Shown: positions 34,226 through 44,246 of the stretch, one piece after another | How the letters are laid out: each line of letters opens with the position of its first letter | How positions within the stretch are numbered: the first letter of the stretch is position 1 | NCBI GenBank assembly: GCA_029261405.1 | Contig: JAJDBK010000079.1 | Location: 62,001-126,000 of the forward strand | Length of the DNA: 64,000 nt | Reading direction: 5' to 3' | Source: Nitrospinaceae bacterium | Lineage (GTDB): Bacteria; Nitrospinota_A; UBA7883; JAJDBK01 | Made by a program: the position numbers and the translations under genes | Notes under the pieces: model-generated | What the model saw: only the letters and a program-made list of their open reading frames with translations | The model's database searches: none | What the model was told of the DNA's origin: nothing

Positions 34226-35914
34226 ATGGAGTTCACCGGAGCGCAGATTTTTGTCAAGTCACTGCTGGAGTTGAAGGCCAAAACGATCTTCGGCTATCCG
34301 GGTGGCGTGGTTCTGCCGTTATATGACGAGTTGTTCAAAAACCCGGAACTTCGCCATATCCTTGTCCGTCACGAACAAGGAGCCGTCCATATGGCCGACG
34401 GTTACGCAAGAGCCACCGGTGATGTGGGCGTGGCCCTTGTAACTTCGGGTCCAGGCGCAACGAATGCCGTCACCGGTATTGCCACCGCTTATATGGATTC
34501 TGTGCCAATAGTGGTTTTTACAGGTCAGGTACCCACAGCCCTGATCGGAAACGACGCTTTCCAGGAGGCGGATATAATCGGCATCACCCGTCCCTGCGTG
34601 AAACACAGCTACCTCGTAAGAAACGTCAAGGATCTGGCGCGAACCATAGCCGAGGCCTTTTACATCGCATCCACCGGAAAACCTGGCCCTGTAGTGGTCG
34701 ATCTGCCGAAGGACGTGATAACGACCTCGTGCGAATACCATTTTCCGACAAAAGTATCGATCCGCTCATACAGCCCCACTCGTGTGGGTCATCCGAGACA
34801 GATAGCGAAACTTGCGGACATCCTGTGTGAAGCGAAGAACCCGGTTCTCTATGTAGGTGGGGGCGCCATCGCCTCAGGAGCGTCAGAAGAACTGGCGAAA
34901 CTTGCCACAATCACGAAAACCCCGGTTACAGAAACCCTCATGGGACTCGGATCGTTTCCTTCGGATCACGAGCTTAACCTCGGAATGCTCGGCATGCATG
35001 GAACGTACAGGGCCAATATGGCTATTACCGACGCCGACCTCATTGTGGCTCTTGGCGCCCGTTTTGATGATCGTGTCACAGGCAAACTGGACGAATTCGC
35101 TCCCAACGCCACCATCGCCCAGATCGATATCGACCCGACCGCCATATCGAAAAACGTCAAATGCCATCTCCCGGTGGTGGGAAACCTGAAAGAAAACCTG
35201 TCGAAACTAAACGACATTATCGCAAAACGGACCATCGACTGGGATAAAAAAGGAGCGCCATGGCTTGCCACAATAGCGAAATGGAAAGCTGAAAACGCTC
35301 TGAAATACTCGCAGAAAAAAGAGAGCATCAAACCGCAGTTCGTTCTTGAAATAATCAACGAAATAACCGGCGGTGACGCCATCTACACCACAGAGGTGGG
35401 GCAGAACCAGATGTGGGCCGCCCAGTACCTGAAACTGAATGAACCGAGGACGTTCCTTACCTCCGGTGGGCTTGGAACTATGGGATTCGGTTTCCCGGCG
35501 GCCATTGGCGCCCAGGCGGCGTTCCCGGACAAGGTGGTAATCGGCATTGCCGGAGATGGTTCAATCCAGATGAACATGCAGGAGATGACAACGGCGGTGC
35601 AGAGCAGGTTGCCTGTCATAATCGTTATCCTCAATAACGGTTTCCTCGGCATGGTGCGGCAATGGCAAGAGCTTTTCTACGACGGCAGGTACGCCTACAG
35701 TTGCATGGAGGCGCAACCAGATTTCGTAAAACTGGCGGAAGCCCACGGCGCCCTCGGATTCCGTGTCACGAAACCTGCCGAAGTCAAACCGACCATCGAA
35801 AAAGCCATAAAGGCGAGACGACCGACATTAATAGACTGCGTGGTTGACAGGGAAGAGAACGTATACCCGATGGTGCCAGCTGGCGCTCCTATCAACAAAA
35901 TGTTGCTTGCGTAA
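34226..35914 (+). CDS. ilvB: Acetolactate synthase, large (catalytic) subunit
   Basis: A 562-residue ThDP enzyme that joins two pyruvates (or pyruvate and 2-oxobutyrate) in valine, leucine and isoleucine synthesis. The ATG at 34226 has AAGGA about eleven bases upstream; an in-frame start at 34196 is less likely. Features are 'FGYPGGVVLPLYDEL', the catalytic Glu in 'RHEQGAVHMADGYARATG', the 'GARFDDRVTG' FAD region and the ThDP motif 'GDGSIQMNMQEMTTAVQ...LNN'. Length and motifs match the IlvB/IlvI family. It starts the ilvB-ilvN-ilvC-psd-pssA-mgtE run. Confidence 0.96.
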   Translation: MEFTGAQIFVKSLLELKAKTIFGYPGGVVLPLYDELFKNPELRHILVRHEQGAVHMADGYARATGDVGVALVTSGPGATNAVTGIATAYMDSVPIVVFTGQVPTALIGNDAFQEADIIGITRPCVKHSYLVRNVKDLARTIAEAFYIASTGKPGPVVVDLPKDVITTSCEYHFPTKVSIRSYSPTRVGHPRQIAKLADILCEAKNPVLYVGGGAIASGASEELAKLATITKTPVTETLMGLGSFPSDHELNLGMLGMHGTYRANMAITDADLIVALGARFDDRVTGKLDEFAPNATIAQIDIDPTAISKNVKCHLPVVGNLKENLSKLNDIIAKRTIDWDKKGAPWLATIAKWKAENALKYSQKKESIKPQFVLEIINEITGGDAIYTTEVGQNQMWAAQYLKLNEPRTFLTSGGLGTMGFGFPAAIGAQAAFPDKVVIGIAGDGSIQMNMQEMTTAVQSRLPVIIVILNNGFLGMVRQWQELFYDGRYAYSCMEAQPDFVKLAEAHGALGFRVTKPAEVKPTIEKAIKARRPTLIDCVVDREENVYPMVPAGAPINKMLLA

Positions 35915-35933
35915 CTTACTTGCTAGATAACTT

Positions 35934-36422
35934 ATGAAACATACAATATCTGTCCTGGTCGAAAACAAATTCGGTGTTTTAGCCAGGGTATCAGGGCTTT
36001 TTTCCGGGCGTGGATTCAACATCGAATCCCTCGCCGTCGCCCCCACCCTCGATCCGTCCACGTCGAGGATGACCATTATCACCCGGGGAAGCGACGCGAT
36101 AATAGAGCAGATAACCAAGCAGTTGCATAAACTGATCGACGTTATCAAGGTTGTGGACCATACAAAGGAAGAACATGTGGAACGGGAGATCGCTCTGGCG
36201 AAAGTCAATGCGGAACCCTCCAACAGAGCTGAAATACTCCGCATGACAGAAATTTTCCGGGGAAAGATCGTGGATGTCTCATCCAAGACCTACACCCTGG
36301 AAGTCACAGGAACAGGCTCGAAGATCGACGCCTTTCTGGAGATGTTAAAACCATTGGGAATCCTTGAGATTGCGCGGAGCGGCAAAGTCGCCATGACACG
36401 CGGCAGAAAATCACTCGGATAA
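35934..36422 (+). CDS. ilvN: Acetolactate synthase, small (regulatory) subunit
   Basis: A 162-residue subunit that stimulates the large subunit and confers valine feedback inhibition. An ACT domain fills residues 3-75 ('[31 protein letters not shown]', the glycine-rich effector loop). The C-terminal half ('[29 protein letters not shown]') matches the ALS_ss_C domain. It follows ilvB by 19 bases and precedes ilvC by 28 bases. Length agrees with the ~160-residue IlvH/IlvN family. Confidence 0.96.
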   Translation: MKHTISVLVENKFGVLARVSGLFSGRGFNIESLAVAPTLDPSTSRMTIITRGSDAIIEQITKQLHKLIDVIKVVDHTKEEHVEREIALAKVNAEPSNRAEILRMTEIFRGKIVDVSSKTYTLEVTGTGSKIDAFLEMLKPLGILEIARSGKVAMTRGRKSLG

Positions 36423-36444
36423 CCGATTCAATTCAATCAGGTAG

Positions 36445-37455
<1,011 letters not shown>

Positions 37456-37456
37456 T

Positions 37457-38119
37457 ATGCGCCTCCCGTTCGCCAGAGAAGCAATACCGTTTGCCCTCCC
37501 CCTGGCCCTGCTCGCCCTCCTCTTTTTTGCGATCTGCTGGGGAAAATCGGGGTGGATAACTCTCGCGATTCTCTTCTTTGTACTCTATTTTTTCCGCGAC
37601 CCGATACGGGTCTCGCCGGTGGGGGACGACCTTATCGTCTCCCCGGCGGACGGAAAAGTTTGCAAGATCGACACCGCCTACGAAAGCCCCGATCACCCGG
37701 AGGGATCGATATGTATATCGATATTTCTCTCCATATTCAACGTTCACATTCAGCGGGTTCCCCTCTCCGGTAAGGTTGTAAGGAAGCATTACAACAAGGG
37801 GAAGTTTCTCGCGGCCTGGGACCATAAGGCAAGTTTAGACAACGAACAGTGCATTGTGGCGCTCGATACGAAAGTTGGCAAAGTGGCGGTCAAACAGATT
37901 GCCGGCCTTATCGCCAGACGAATCATCACCTGGATCAATCCGGGTGATGAAGTTCAGAAGGGAGACAGGCTCGGGCTTATACGTTTTGGCTCCAGGGTCG
38001 ATCTGATTCTCCCCGGCTCCGTAAAGATTAACTGCGAAGTTGGCGATGTGGTAAAGGGGGGGGAAAGTATAATGGCGAAAGTCGAGCACAAGGTTAAGGG
38101 CGATGGAAACACCGAATGA
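37457..38119 (+). CDS. psd: Phosphatidylserine decarboxylase, archaeal-type short form
   Basis: A 220-residue precursor that makes phosphatidylethanolamine. A membrane hairpin lies in the first ~50 residues ('FALPLALLALLFFAICW...WITLAILFFVLYFF'). The core has 'VVSPADGKVCKI', 'FLSIFNVHIQRVPLSGKV' and the self-cleavage motif 'RFGSRVD' near residue 184, where the serine becomes the pyruvoyl cofactor. Short forms use FGS rather than the E. coli LGST. The ATG is next to the ilvC stop with GAGGAA upstream. It overlaps pssA by 17 bases, so the two phospholipid genes are coupled. Confidence 0.95.
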   Translation: MRLPFAREAIPFALPLALLALLFFAICWGKSGWITLAILFFVLYFFRDPIRVSPVGDDLIVSPADGKVCKIDTAYESPDHPEGSICISIFLSIFNVHIQRVPLSGKVVRKHYNKGKFLAAWDHKASLDNEQCIVALDTKVGKVAVKQIAGLIARRIITWINPGDEVQKGDRLGLIRFGSRVDLILPGSVKINCEVGDVVKGGESIMAKVEHKVKGDGNTE

Positions 38120-38939
38120 GAAACAGGATGAAACTGCGGAGAAGACTCCGGTAAGAGGTCCCCGTCTTGAGCGTTACGGCGCGATAAAAAAGGGGATCTA
38201 TATTGTTCCGAGTCTAATAACCTCAGCGGCTTTATTCTCCGGTTTCTACGCTATTATCGCCAGTATCAACGACCAGTTCTACATGGCCGCCTGGGCTATT
38301 TTACTGGCGATATTCCTCGACGGCATGGATGGCAGGGTGGCGAGGCTCACAGGCGCCACCTCCCATTTTGGCGTGGAGTACGATTCGCTATCCGACCTGG
38401 TTGCGTTTGGCGTCGCTCCGGCGATCATGATGTACAACTGGGTTTTGCAACCTTTCGGAAAGATCGGATGGATGGCCGCTTTCCTCATGGTTATCTGTGC
38501 GGCATTGAGACTCGCAAGATTTAACACCCAAACAGTCGAGGTTGCAAAGAACCGGTTCGTGGGACTCCCGGTTCCTGCGGCGGCCGGATTGCTCGCCACG
38601 ATTATTCTGCTGACACGAGGATCGCAGGAGCTTGACGGGGTCACAGCTATTCTGGTTGTGATTACCGTATATTCAGTCGCCCTCCTGATGGTCAGCAATA
38701 TCCCTTACACAAGTTTCAAGCATATCAAACTAGGCCAGAAGAGACCTTTTCATAAAACGTTGTGGGTCATTCTTATTGCATTGATGATCGCCATGTTCCC
38801 CCATACGATCCTCTTCCTCCTCGGTGTTGTATATGTGGGCCAAGGACCTTTGGAATGGTTGTGGAACAGCAGGAACCTTACGCTTCAGCAGAAGATGTGG
38901 TCACTACTGGGGATTTCCGAACCGACTCAGGATCAGTAA
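38103..38939 (+). CDS. pssA: CDP-diacylglycerol--serine O-phosphatidyltransferase
   Basis: A 278-residue integral membrane enzyme that makes phosphatidylserine, the substrate of Psd. The CDP-alcohol phosphotransferase motif is complete: 'DGMDGRVARLTGATSHFGVEYDSLSD', with all three conserved aspartates. Six to eight hydrophobic helices follow an N-terminal ~35-residue charged cytosolic tail. It is longer than many PssA type II enzymes at the C-terminus. Overlap with psd and the pathway order confirm the role. Confidence 0.95.
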   Translation: METPNEKQDETAEKTPVRGPRLERYGAIKKGIYIVPSLITSAALFSGFYAIIASINDQFYMAAWAILLAIFLDGMDGRVARLTGATSHFGVEYDSLSDLVAFGVAPAIMMYNWVLQPFGKIGWMAAFLMVICAALRLARFNTQTVEVAKNRFVGLPVPAAAGLLATIILLTRGSQELDGVTAILVVITVYSVALLMVSNIPYTSFKHIKLGQKRPFHKTLWVILIALMIAMFPHTILFLLGVVYVGQGPLEWLWNSRNLTLQQKMWSLLGISEPTQDQ

Positions 38940-38975
38940 CAGGCCCGCCTTCTTACACTCCCCCCGGTAAACAGA

Positions 38976-40331
38976 ATGACACTTGAACAATCTGATGTTG
39001 AACGAATTGCGTGGGAGTTGCAGGAGGGTTCGGCCCCTGAGGATTTTTTTACCGGCGCAAAACGGTATCACCCGGCCGATATAGCTCATATCCTCGACCT
39101 TATCGATGACGAGACGAAGGTCTTTAACATATTTCTCTCCCTGGACAAAGCGGTCTCCTCCGAAACCCTGGCTTATTTAAGCGACGATAAACAAGCCTCC
39201 ATTCTTGAAAAATCCTCTCCGGGTGATATAGCGCAGGTTATCGAGGAGATGGACAGCGACGACGCCGCAGACGCCCTGGGCGAAGTCGATGAATCCGTAG
39301 CTGAAAAAATCCTCTCTGAAGCGGACGCGGAAGTCGAGGAAGAAGTCTCCCGGCTCATGGAGTTTGCTGAGGACACAGCGGGGGGAATCATGCAGACGGA
39401 GCTATTCGCAACTTTCGATACCGATACGGTCGGCGCCGCAATTTCGCAACTGCACAAGAAAACTCATGAACTCGGCGAGGTTCATAACATTTTCCTGACT
39501 GACAAATCCTTCCGACTTACAGGCGCCGTCAACATCAGAAAACTGATCCTGAATCCGCCAGACACCCCGCTCTCCAGGCTAAAGGATGAGGATATCCACT
39601 TCGTCACAGTCGATACCGATCAGGAGAAGGTGGCCGGGATATTCCAGAGGTACGACCTGATCTCACTGCCTGTAGTCGATTCGGAGAGGAAACTGCTGGG
39701 CAGAATTGTTGTTGACGACATTGTGGATGTCATGCAGGAGGAGGCGTCTGAAGATATATTGAAAATGGCGGGCGCCAATGACGAAGCCCTCATTCAGGGC
39801 CACTCTGTAGCCGAGATGGCCCGTTACCGGTTCCCATGGCTCGCCTCTTCCCTGTTAAGCGGGTTGCTCACCGGTGTTATCATCATGCAGTTTGAAGCCA
39901 CCATAGCCGAATCGATTGCGCTTACAGCGTTTATTCCGGTCGTAATGGGAATCAGCGGTAACGTCGGCGTGCAAAGCTCCGCCCTTATCATTCGAGGCAT
40001 GACCACCGGCAAGGTAAACATTAACGCCCTGAAAAAATATTTCGTGAAAGAGATAAAAGTCGCCCTGCTACTGGGGGTTTTATGCGGATCGCTGGCCGGA
40101 ATCGCCGCCAATTACTGGCAAGGATCGTTCGATCTTGGCCTCGTGGTAGGGGTCTCCATCTTTATCTCCATCCTGTTCGCCGCTCTCATGGGAACAGCCA
40201 TCCCCATCTTTTTCCGCTGGATGAAGATCGACCCGGCCATAGCCGGAGGACCAATGGTACTCGCGGTCAATGACCTCTCCGGAATCCTGATCTTTTTTGT
40301 AGTCGCCTCGGCAATGCTCACGTACCTTTAG
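38976..40331 (+). CDS. mgtE: Magnesium transporter MgtE
   Basis: A 451-residue Mg2+ channel. The N-domain superhelix (residues ~20-125) has the typical 'DLIDDETKVFNIFLSLD' and 'MDSDDAADALGEVDESVAEKIL' repeats, and the 'MEFAEDTAGGIMQTE' start of the CBS pair (~130-255) follows. Five membrane helices occupy 280-450, with 'PVVMGISGNVGVQSSALIIRG' forming the pore signature. Gating by Mg2+ bound to N and CBS domains is known for the family. It follows pssA by about 35 bases, probably in the same transcript. Confidence 0.95.
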   Translation: MTLEQSDVERIAWELQEGSAPEDFFTGAKRYHPADIAHILDLIDDETKVFNIFLSLDKAVSSETLAYLSDDKQASILEKSSPGDIAQVIEEMDSDDAADALGEVDESVAEKILSEADAEVEEEVSRLMEFAEDTAGGIMQTELFATFDTDTVGAAISQLHKKTHELGEVHNIFLTDKSFRLTGAVNIRKLILNPPDTPLSRLKDEDIHFVTVDTDQEKVAGIFQRYDLISLPVVDSERKLLGRIVVDDIVDVMQEEASEDILKMAGANDEALIQGHSVAEMARYRFPWLASSLLSGLLTGVIIMQFEATIAESIALTAFIPVVMGISGNVGVQSSALIIRGMTTGKVNINALKKYFVKEIKVALLLGVLCGSLAGIAANYWQGSFDLGLVVGVSIFISILFAALMGTAIPIFFRWMKIDPAIAGGPMVLAVNDLSGILIFFVVASAMLTYL

Positions 40332-40337
40332 GTAACA

Positions 40338-40355
40338 GTGCGTGGCGCACAGCCA
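40338..40355. repeat. Interspersed 18-bp repeat, copy 1
   Basis: GTGCGTGGCGCACAGCCA occurs here, six bases after the mgtE stop, and again at 51746-51763. The first 13 bases form a small GTGCG/CGCAC hairpin. Both copies lie in intergenic sequence, so it may be a member of a genome-wide repeat family. The rest of the gap to 40488 holds no gene that I can support. Confidence 0.7.
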
Positions 40356-40488
40356 GCGCGTTGTACACACAACCGTAAACGCTCTACGCATCCGTTCTTT
40401 GACGAGCAATTAAGAATCCCGCACACCCACCCACCACCATCCCCAAAACTACGATGGCAAAGAGATGTGGTGCGGTGAGGCCGCGCAA

Positions 40489-40506
40489 AACACCCGTAAG
40501 GGTGTT
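40489..40506 (-). terminator. Rho-independent terminator of the SspB-like gene
   Basis: On the minus strand AACACCC-TTAC-GGGTGTT is a perfect 7-base stem with a 4-base loop, ending in TTTT. It begins within the stop codon of the SspB-like gene. The T-run is short, so efficiency may be modest. Confidence 0.6.
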
Positions 40507-40873
40507 ATTTGATTAGGCGGAGGTGGGATCGGCCTTTTTTCTGTTTCGGTTCGGATTGGGTGTCTGGATCCGGTTTCGATTTTTCCGGTTCGCCCGCATT
40601 TCTGAACTGGACGACAGCGTTCTCCGAACTCATCTGAACAACCGACTCCCACGGAATTTTGCATGAGAAAAGGTTACCGGTAAAACGCATTGAAGCTACG
40701 ATGCCCCACTCGCTGACCTCCATATTGGGAGTCGGTACGGCTCCCAATACGAAACTTACGGTTTCCTGATCCGCCAGGTTCGGCGGGGCTGACACCCCTT
40801 CTACGGAAGTGTTGATGGTTACCAGGACGTCTCCATCCTCGTAAAGCAGATCGAAAACACGCACCTTGTTCAC
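40505..40873 (-). CDS. sspB: SspB-like ClpXP adaptor
   Basis: A 122-residue protein with the SspB plan. The substrate-binding domain (residues ~10-92) shows 'DVLVTINTSVEGVSAPPNLADQETVSFVLG', 'MEVSEWGIVASMRFTGNLFSCKIPWESVVQM' and 'ENAVVQF', which follow the SspB core strands. An unstructured Pro/Lys-rich linker then leads to a terminal 'SHLRLIK', like the ClpX-binding XB tail (LRVVK in E. coli). It should deliver ssrA-tagged or other substrates to ClpXP. It is a single gene ended by a terminator. The domain is shorter than in E. coli. Confidence 0.8.
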   Translation of the reverse strand: MNKVRVFDLLYEDGDVLVTINTSVEGVSAPPNLADQETVSFVLGAVPTPNMEVSEWGIVASMRFTGNLFSCKIPWESVVQMSSENAVVQFRNAGEPEKSKPDPDTQSEPKQKKGRSHLRLIK

Positions 40874-40987
40874 TAGCGGCTACCTCTAAATAAATACGTC
40901 ATGGGAAAGAAGCGTGATTTAACCAACACTTGATCGGATTATATCAGGTTGACCCGGGCTGAAGGAAAAAAAAGAGTCAGCCGCCTG

Positions 40988-42103
40988 TCACTGGTGAACG
41001 GGTAAATTCGACAGACTCCTCGCGCTCGTAACTGCATTATCAAGCGCTTGTTTTGCCGCTTTTTTCCTTTTTAACGATATGAATGTGGCGCCAAGCATAA
41101 AATAAAACGACGGTATTTTGGCTATCTCCAACGCTTCGTGAAAATAGCGTAACGCCCTGCGGTGTTTCAGAATGGATACGAAAAAAAGGGCCAGCAGATA
41201 TCTCTTCTGCGCCTTGATAATTTTATTCTCTTTTGTATCGGGGGCAAGGTCTCCGTTTAAAGCCAGATGAAGTTCTTTTCTTACCACCGCCAGGGGGCGC
41301 AGATCATATTCGGGAAGACCATTTAATTGTTCGGCTCCGATCAATCTGATTTTCTCTTCAATCTCGTCTAAGTGTCCCGGTTCAGCATTTATTATATCTT
41401 TCATGAAGAAATGACATTTGCCTGCGGTCCATCTGGTACCCCCCCCCTCATTGGTGTTGAGCCTCCAGGCGATAAGAAGCCCGATAAAGGTTATTAGCGA
41501 AATTGCGTTGGCGAAAATGAATGTGGCGAAAATCATGTTGCTATATCTGCCGCTTACCTTGCTTAACAACACCTCACCCTTTTCCAGAAGGGATTGCTCG
41601 TTCAACTGTTTCGAGAATTGTTTAACGCTTCTGTAGGCGTTAAAAGACAGGCTCTCCTCTCCTAATACCTTATGGGTAAAACCGAGCTGAAGTTGACCAG
41701 AAGGTGTGTCGCTCAATTTCACGGAGTCAATGAAAGCTGTTTTTGCGGCTTTAAAATCCTTGTTGAAAAGAAATATCAGTCCCGCCATGAACCGCCGATA
41801 ACTCTCTTCATCCGTTTGTCCGTACAACGTTTGCGTCTCGCCACGAAAATCCGCCGTTGTAGCGAACATCTCCTGATCTTCGTATATCTTTTCCGCCTGG
41901 CTGAAAAATCGGGCGACCTCGGTTTCCAGATCGTCCAGGCTCATGCTTTCTACTTTCCGGGCCAGACCAGATTCCATTGATCTACCGGCTTGATCCATCT
42001 CGACAACGCTGATGACTTTCCCCACATCGTCACCGCCGAGAACATACCGACCGCCAACCAGCAGGAGAACCCATACAACGACCATCAGATAAACTGGCTT
42101 CAT
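40988..42103 (-). CDS. TPR-like membrane protein, unnamed
   Basis: I do not recognise a family for this 371-residue protein. A signal-anchor or signal peptide ('PVYLMVVVWVLLLVGGRYVLG') opens it. Residues ~60-180 are helical with repeat-like pairs ('AGLIFLFNKDFKAAKTAFIDSVKLS'). A membrane helix lies near 195-220 ('IFATFIFANAISLITFIGLLIAWRL'), and the C-terminal ~140 residues again look like TPR pairs ('YFHEALEIAKIPSFYFMLGATFISLKRKKAAKQALDNAV'). Tetratricopeptide helices on both sides of a membrane suggest a scaffold. It is divergent from the kinase gene. Confidence 0.65.
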   Translation of the reverse strand: MKPVYLMVVVWVLLLVGGRYVLGGDDVGKVISVVEMDQAGRSMESGLARKVESMSLDDLETEVARFFSQAEKIYEDQEMFATTADFRGETQTLYGQTDEESYRRFMAGLIFLFNKDFKAAKTAFIDSVKLSDTPSGQLQLGFTHKVLGEESLSFNAYRSVKQFSKQLNEQSLLEKGEVLLSKVSGRYSNMIFATFIFANAISLITFIGLLIAWRLNTNEGGGTRWTAGKCHFFMKDIINAEPGHLDEIEEKIRLIGAEQLNGLPEYDLRPLAVVRKELHLALNGDLAPDTKENKIIKAQKRYLLALFFVSILKHRRALRYFHEALEIAKIPSFYFMLGATFISLKRKKAAKQALDNAVTSARSLSNLPVHQ

Positions 42104-42226
42104 TCCATTTCCTGCACTTAAACCAACTATTTAACCAAGTCTAAATTATTTACAGCGCGAATTTCCACATTTTTTAATGTCGGAACGTAAAAGACCTCTC
42201 TTTTTAACTAGATAGACAGTTACCTT

Positions 42227-42235
42227 TGATATAAT
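42227..42235 (+). promoter_or_regulatory. Extended -10 promoter of the kinase gene
   Basis: TGATATAAT is a perfect extended -10 element (TGn plus TATAAT). No good -35 lies 17 bases upstream, as is usual for extended -10 promoters. The start would be near 42242, only about 14 bases before the ATG. Confidence 0.55.
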
Positions 42236-42255
42236 GCGGCGGATAAGAGAAGCCA

Positions 42256-43614
42256 ATGAACGATAAAAAAGATATTCCAGAGTATTTGGGGCGCTACCGA
42301 ATGTGCGAGCAGATCGCAAAAGGTGGCATGGCAAAGATCTACCGCGCTACAGATGAGATCATCGGCAGGGATGTGGCCGTAAAAGTTACCGATCGGTCCG
42401 ACTCCACCTGGGATAACCTCGACACCACCACCGTTATGAAACAGTTTTCGATGGAGGTCCAGATATCGGGCCAGTTAAGCCACCACAGTTTCGTAACCAT
42501 CTACGACGCCGGGATGGAAGGAGAGCTTTGTTACCTTGTGATGGAGCTGATGGACGGCGTGACCCTCAACGATGTAATCCGGAAAAACAAGCTCAATATT
42601 GATACGAAGGGTAAACTCGATATTTTAGTCCAGGTGGCAAGGGCGCTACACTACTCCCACCAGAGAGGTATCATCCACCGCGACATAAAACCTTCCAACA
42701 TAATGATCCTGAAGAACGGTCAGGTCAAGGTTCTCGATTTTGGTGTTTCTTATGTTTCCGCCGGATCGACTGTAAGGATCACGTCGCCTCTGAAGGATCC
42801 GGGTGTAGGAGGCACGCCTTATTACATGTCACCTGAACAGGTGAGCAAACATCTGGTTGACGGGCACAGCGACCTCTTTTCGCTGGCGGTCGTCAGTTAT
42901 GAGTTGTTCACAGGTAAACGTCCGTTCACGGCGGACAAGCTCATCGAATTATATGAGAACATCTTGCGGCAGGATCCTGCGCCGATAAGAAGCGTCAACT
43001 CTTCCGTACCCGAGAAGGTAGCGACCATCATCATGCGTTGCCTGAACAAAGACCCGGAACTGCGCCTCGATTCGTGCAAGGTATTCGCAGACCAACTCGA
43101 TGAAATTATCAACGATAATTTCTTCGATGATGAAGGCGAAATCATTACCAACGAAACATTGACGATCCTGCGCAGGTACCGTGAGAGTTTTTCGTTCTTT
43201 TTCGATCTGGACAACCAACAGCTCTATAAACTGTTACGGGTATGCCAGTCGAAAAAATTCAGCAAGGGGGACGTTATATTCAACGAGGGGGAGGTAGCCC
43301 GCGACATGTACCTTCTGGTAAGTGGTCAGATCAAGATCTTGCGGGGTCCGGCTACTCCCGACGCTTATGTGATACATATCCTGAAGCGGGGTGATATTTT
43401 TGGAGAAATGGGGATCATTGATGGTGGGCCAAGGTCGGCAAGCGCCATAGCCGACTCCGACTGTCAGGTTTTGACCATACACCAGGTCTCTTTGTTGCGG
43501 TGTGACGAGAACACTTCCGGGAAAATATATCGCAACCTCGCCCACATCCTCTCAACAAAACTGCGCGCCACATCCTCCAAGCTCGACGATATCTCAAACC
43601 ACGCAAACCTCTAG
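42256..43614 (+). CDS. Ser/Thr protein kinase fused to a cyclic-nucleotide-binding domain
   Basis: A 452-residue soluble protein. The Hanks-type kinase domain (residues 13-290) has 'AKGGMAKIY', the ATP lysine in 'VAVKV' (Lys43), 'HRDIKPSNIM' (141-150), 'DFG' (161-163) and 'GGTPYYMSPEQ'. The glycine loop has Ala at two Gly positions but the catalytic residues are intact. After a linker, a cNMP domain (~325-435) shows 'FSKGDVIFNEGEVARDMYLLVSGQIKI' and the phosphate-binding 'FGEMGIIDGGPRSASAIA'. The fusion suggests kinase activity gated by cAMP or cGMP. No membrane segment or PASTA domain is present. Confidence 0.93.
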   Translation: MNDKKDIPEYLGRYRMCEQIAKGGMAKIYRATDEIIGRDVAVKVTDRSDSTWDNLDTTTVMKQFSMEVQISGQLSHHSFVTIYDAGMEGELCYLVMELMDGVTLNDVIRKNKLNIDTKGKLDILVQVARALHYSHQRGIIHRDIKPSNIMILKNGQVKVLDFGVSYVSAGSTVRITSPLKDPGVGGTPYYMSPEQVSKHLVDGHSDLFSLAVVSYELFTGKRPFTADKLIELYENILRQDPAPIRSVNSSVPEKVATIIMRCLNKDPELRLDSCKVFADQLDEIINDNFFDDEGEIITNETLTILRRYRESFSFFFDLDNQQLYKLLRVCQSKKFSKGDVIFNEGEVARDMYLLVSGQIKILRGPATPDAYVIHILKRGDIFGEMGIIDGGPRSASAIADSDCQVLTIHQVSLLRCDENTSGKIYRNLAHILSTKLRATSSKLDDISNHANL

Positions 43615-43632
43615 CCCGAATAATTCAAGATC

Positions 43633-44211
43633 ATGTCACTTACACCATCGACCATGCTGGAACTGGGAACTTTGGCGCCTCACTTCTCCCTGCCGGATAC
43701 CGAAGGAAATATTGTCTCCCTCGACGATTTCCCGGGAACAAAGCCGTTGCTGATGGTTTTCATGTGCAACCACTGCCCTTTCGTGATTCATATACGAAAA
43801 GCTCTCTCCACGTTTGCGAAAGAGTATTTAGCCAAAGGCCTGTCGATAGTCGGTGTCAACGCAAACGATACGGTAAGTTATCCCGCTGACAGTCCGGCGA
43901 TGATGAAAAGAGAGGTTAAACTCGCCGATTACACATTCCCTTACCTCTTCGATGAGAGCCAGTCGGTGGCCAAGGCTTACCAGGCGGCGTGTACCCCCGA
44001 TTTTTTCCTGTTCGACAAAGCGCGAAAACTTGTATACCGGGGGCAGTTCGACGACAGTCGTCCGGGAAACGGGAAAACAGTGACAGGCGCAGACCTTCGC
44101 AATGCCGTTGACGCGCTCCTTGAAGGCGCCGGGATTCCGACCGAACAAAAGCCCGGCATCGGATGCAACATCAAGTGGAAACGGGGAAACGAACCCGACT
44201 ATTTTGTGTGA
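43633..44211 (+). CDS. Thioredoxin-fold AhpC/TSA-family protein
   Basis: A 192-residue soluble peroxiredoxin/TlpA-like protein. It begins with the usual 'LELGTLAPHFSLPDTEGNIVSLDDF', followed by the redox motif 'MCNHCPFVIHI' (CxxC) near residues 41-50, 'IVGVNANDTVSYPADSP' and the cis-Pro region 'ACTPDFFLFD', preceded by a third cysteine. Proteins of this group with 'CNHCPFV' are widespread thioredoxin-family proteins of unproven substrate. It follows the kinase by 18 bases, and its 3' end overlaps the longest possible fabZ frame. Confidence 0.85.
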   Translation: MSLTPSTMLELGTLAPHFSLPDTEGNIVSLDDFPGTKPLLMVFMCNHCPFVIHIRKALSTFAKEYLAKGLSIVGVNANDTVSYPADSPAMMKREVKLADYTFPYLFDESQSVAKAYQAACTPDFFLFDKARKLVYRGQFDDSRPGNGKTVTGADLRNAVDALLEGAGIPTEQKPGIGCNIKWKRGNEPDYFV

Positions 44212-44246
44212 TACAATCGCCGACTTTACCATCAATAGAAACAGCG

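Noticed and set aside
40920-40987. Terminator after the TPR-like gene (GGCTGA...TCAGCC)
   Set aside because: The T-run falls in the loop rather than after the stem, so it is not a normal rho-independent terminator.
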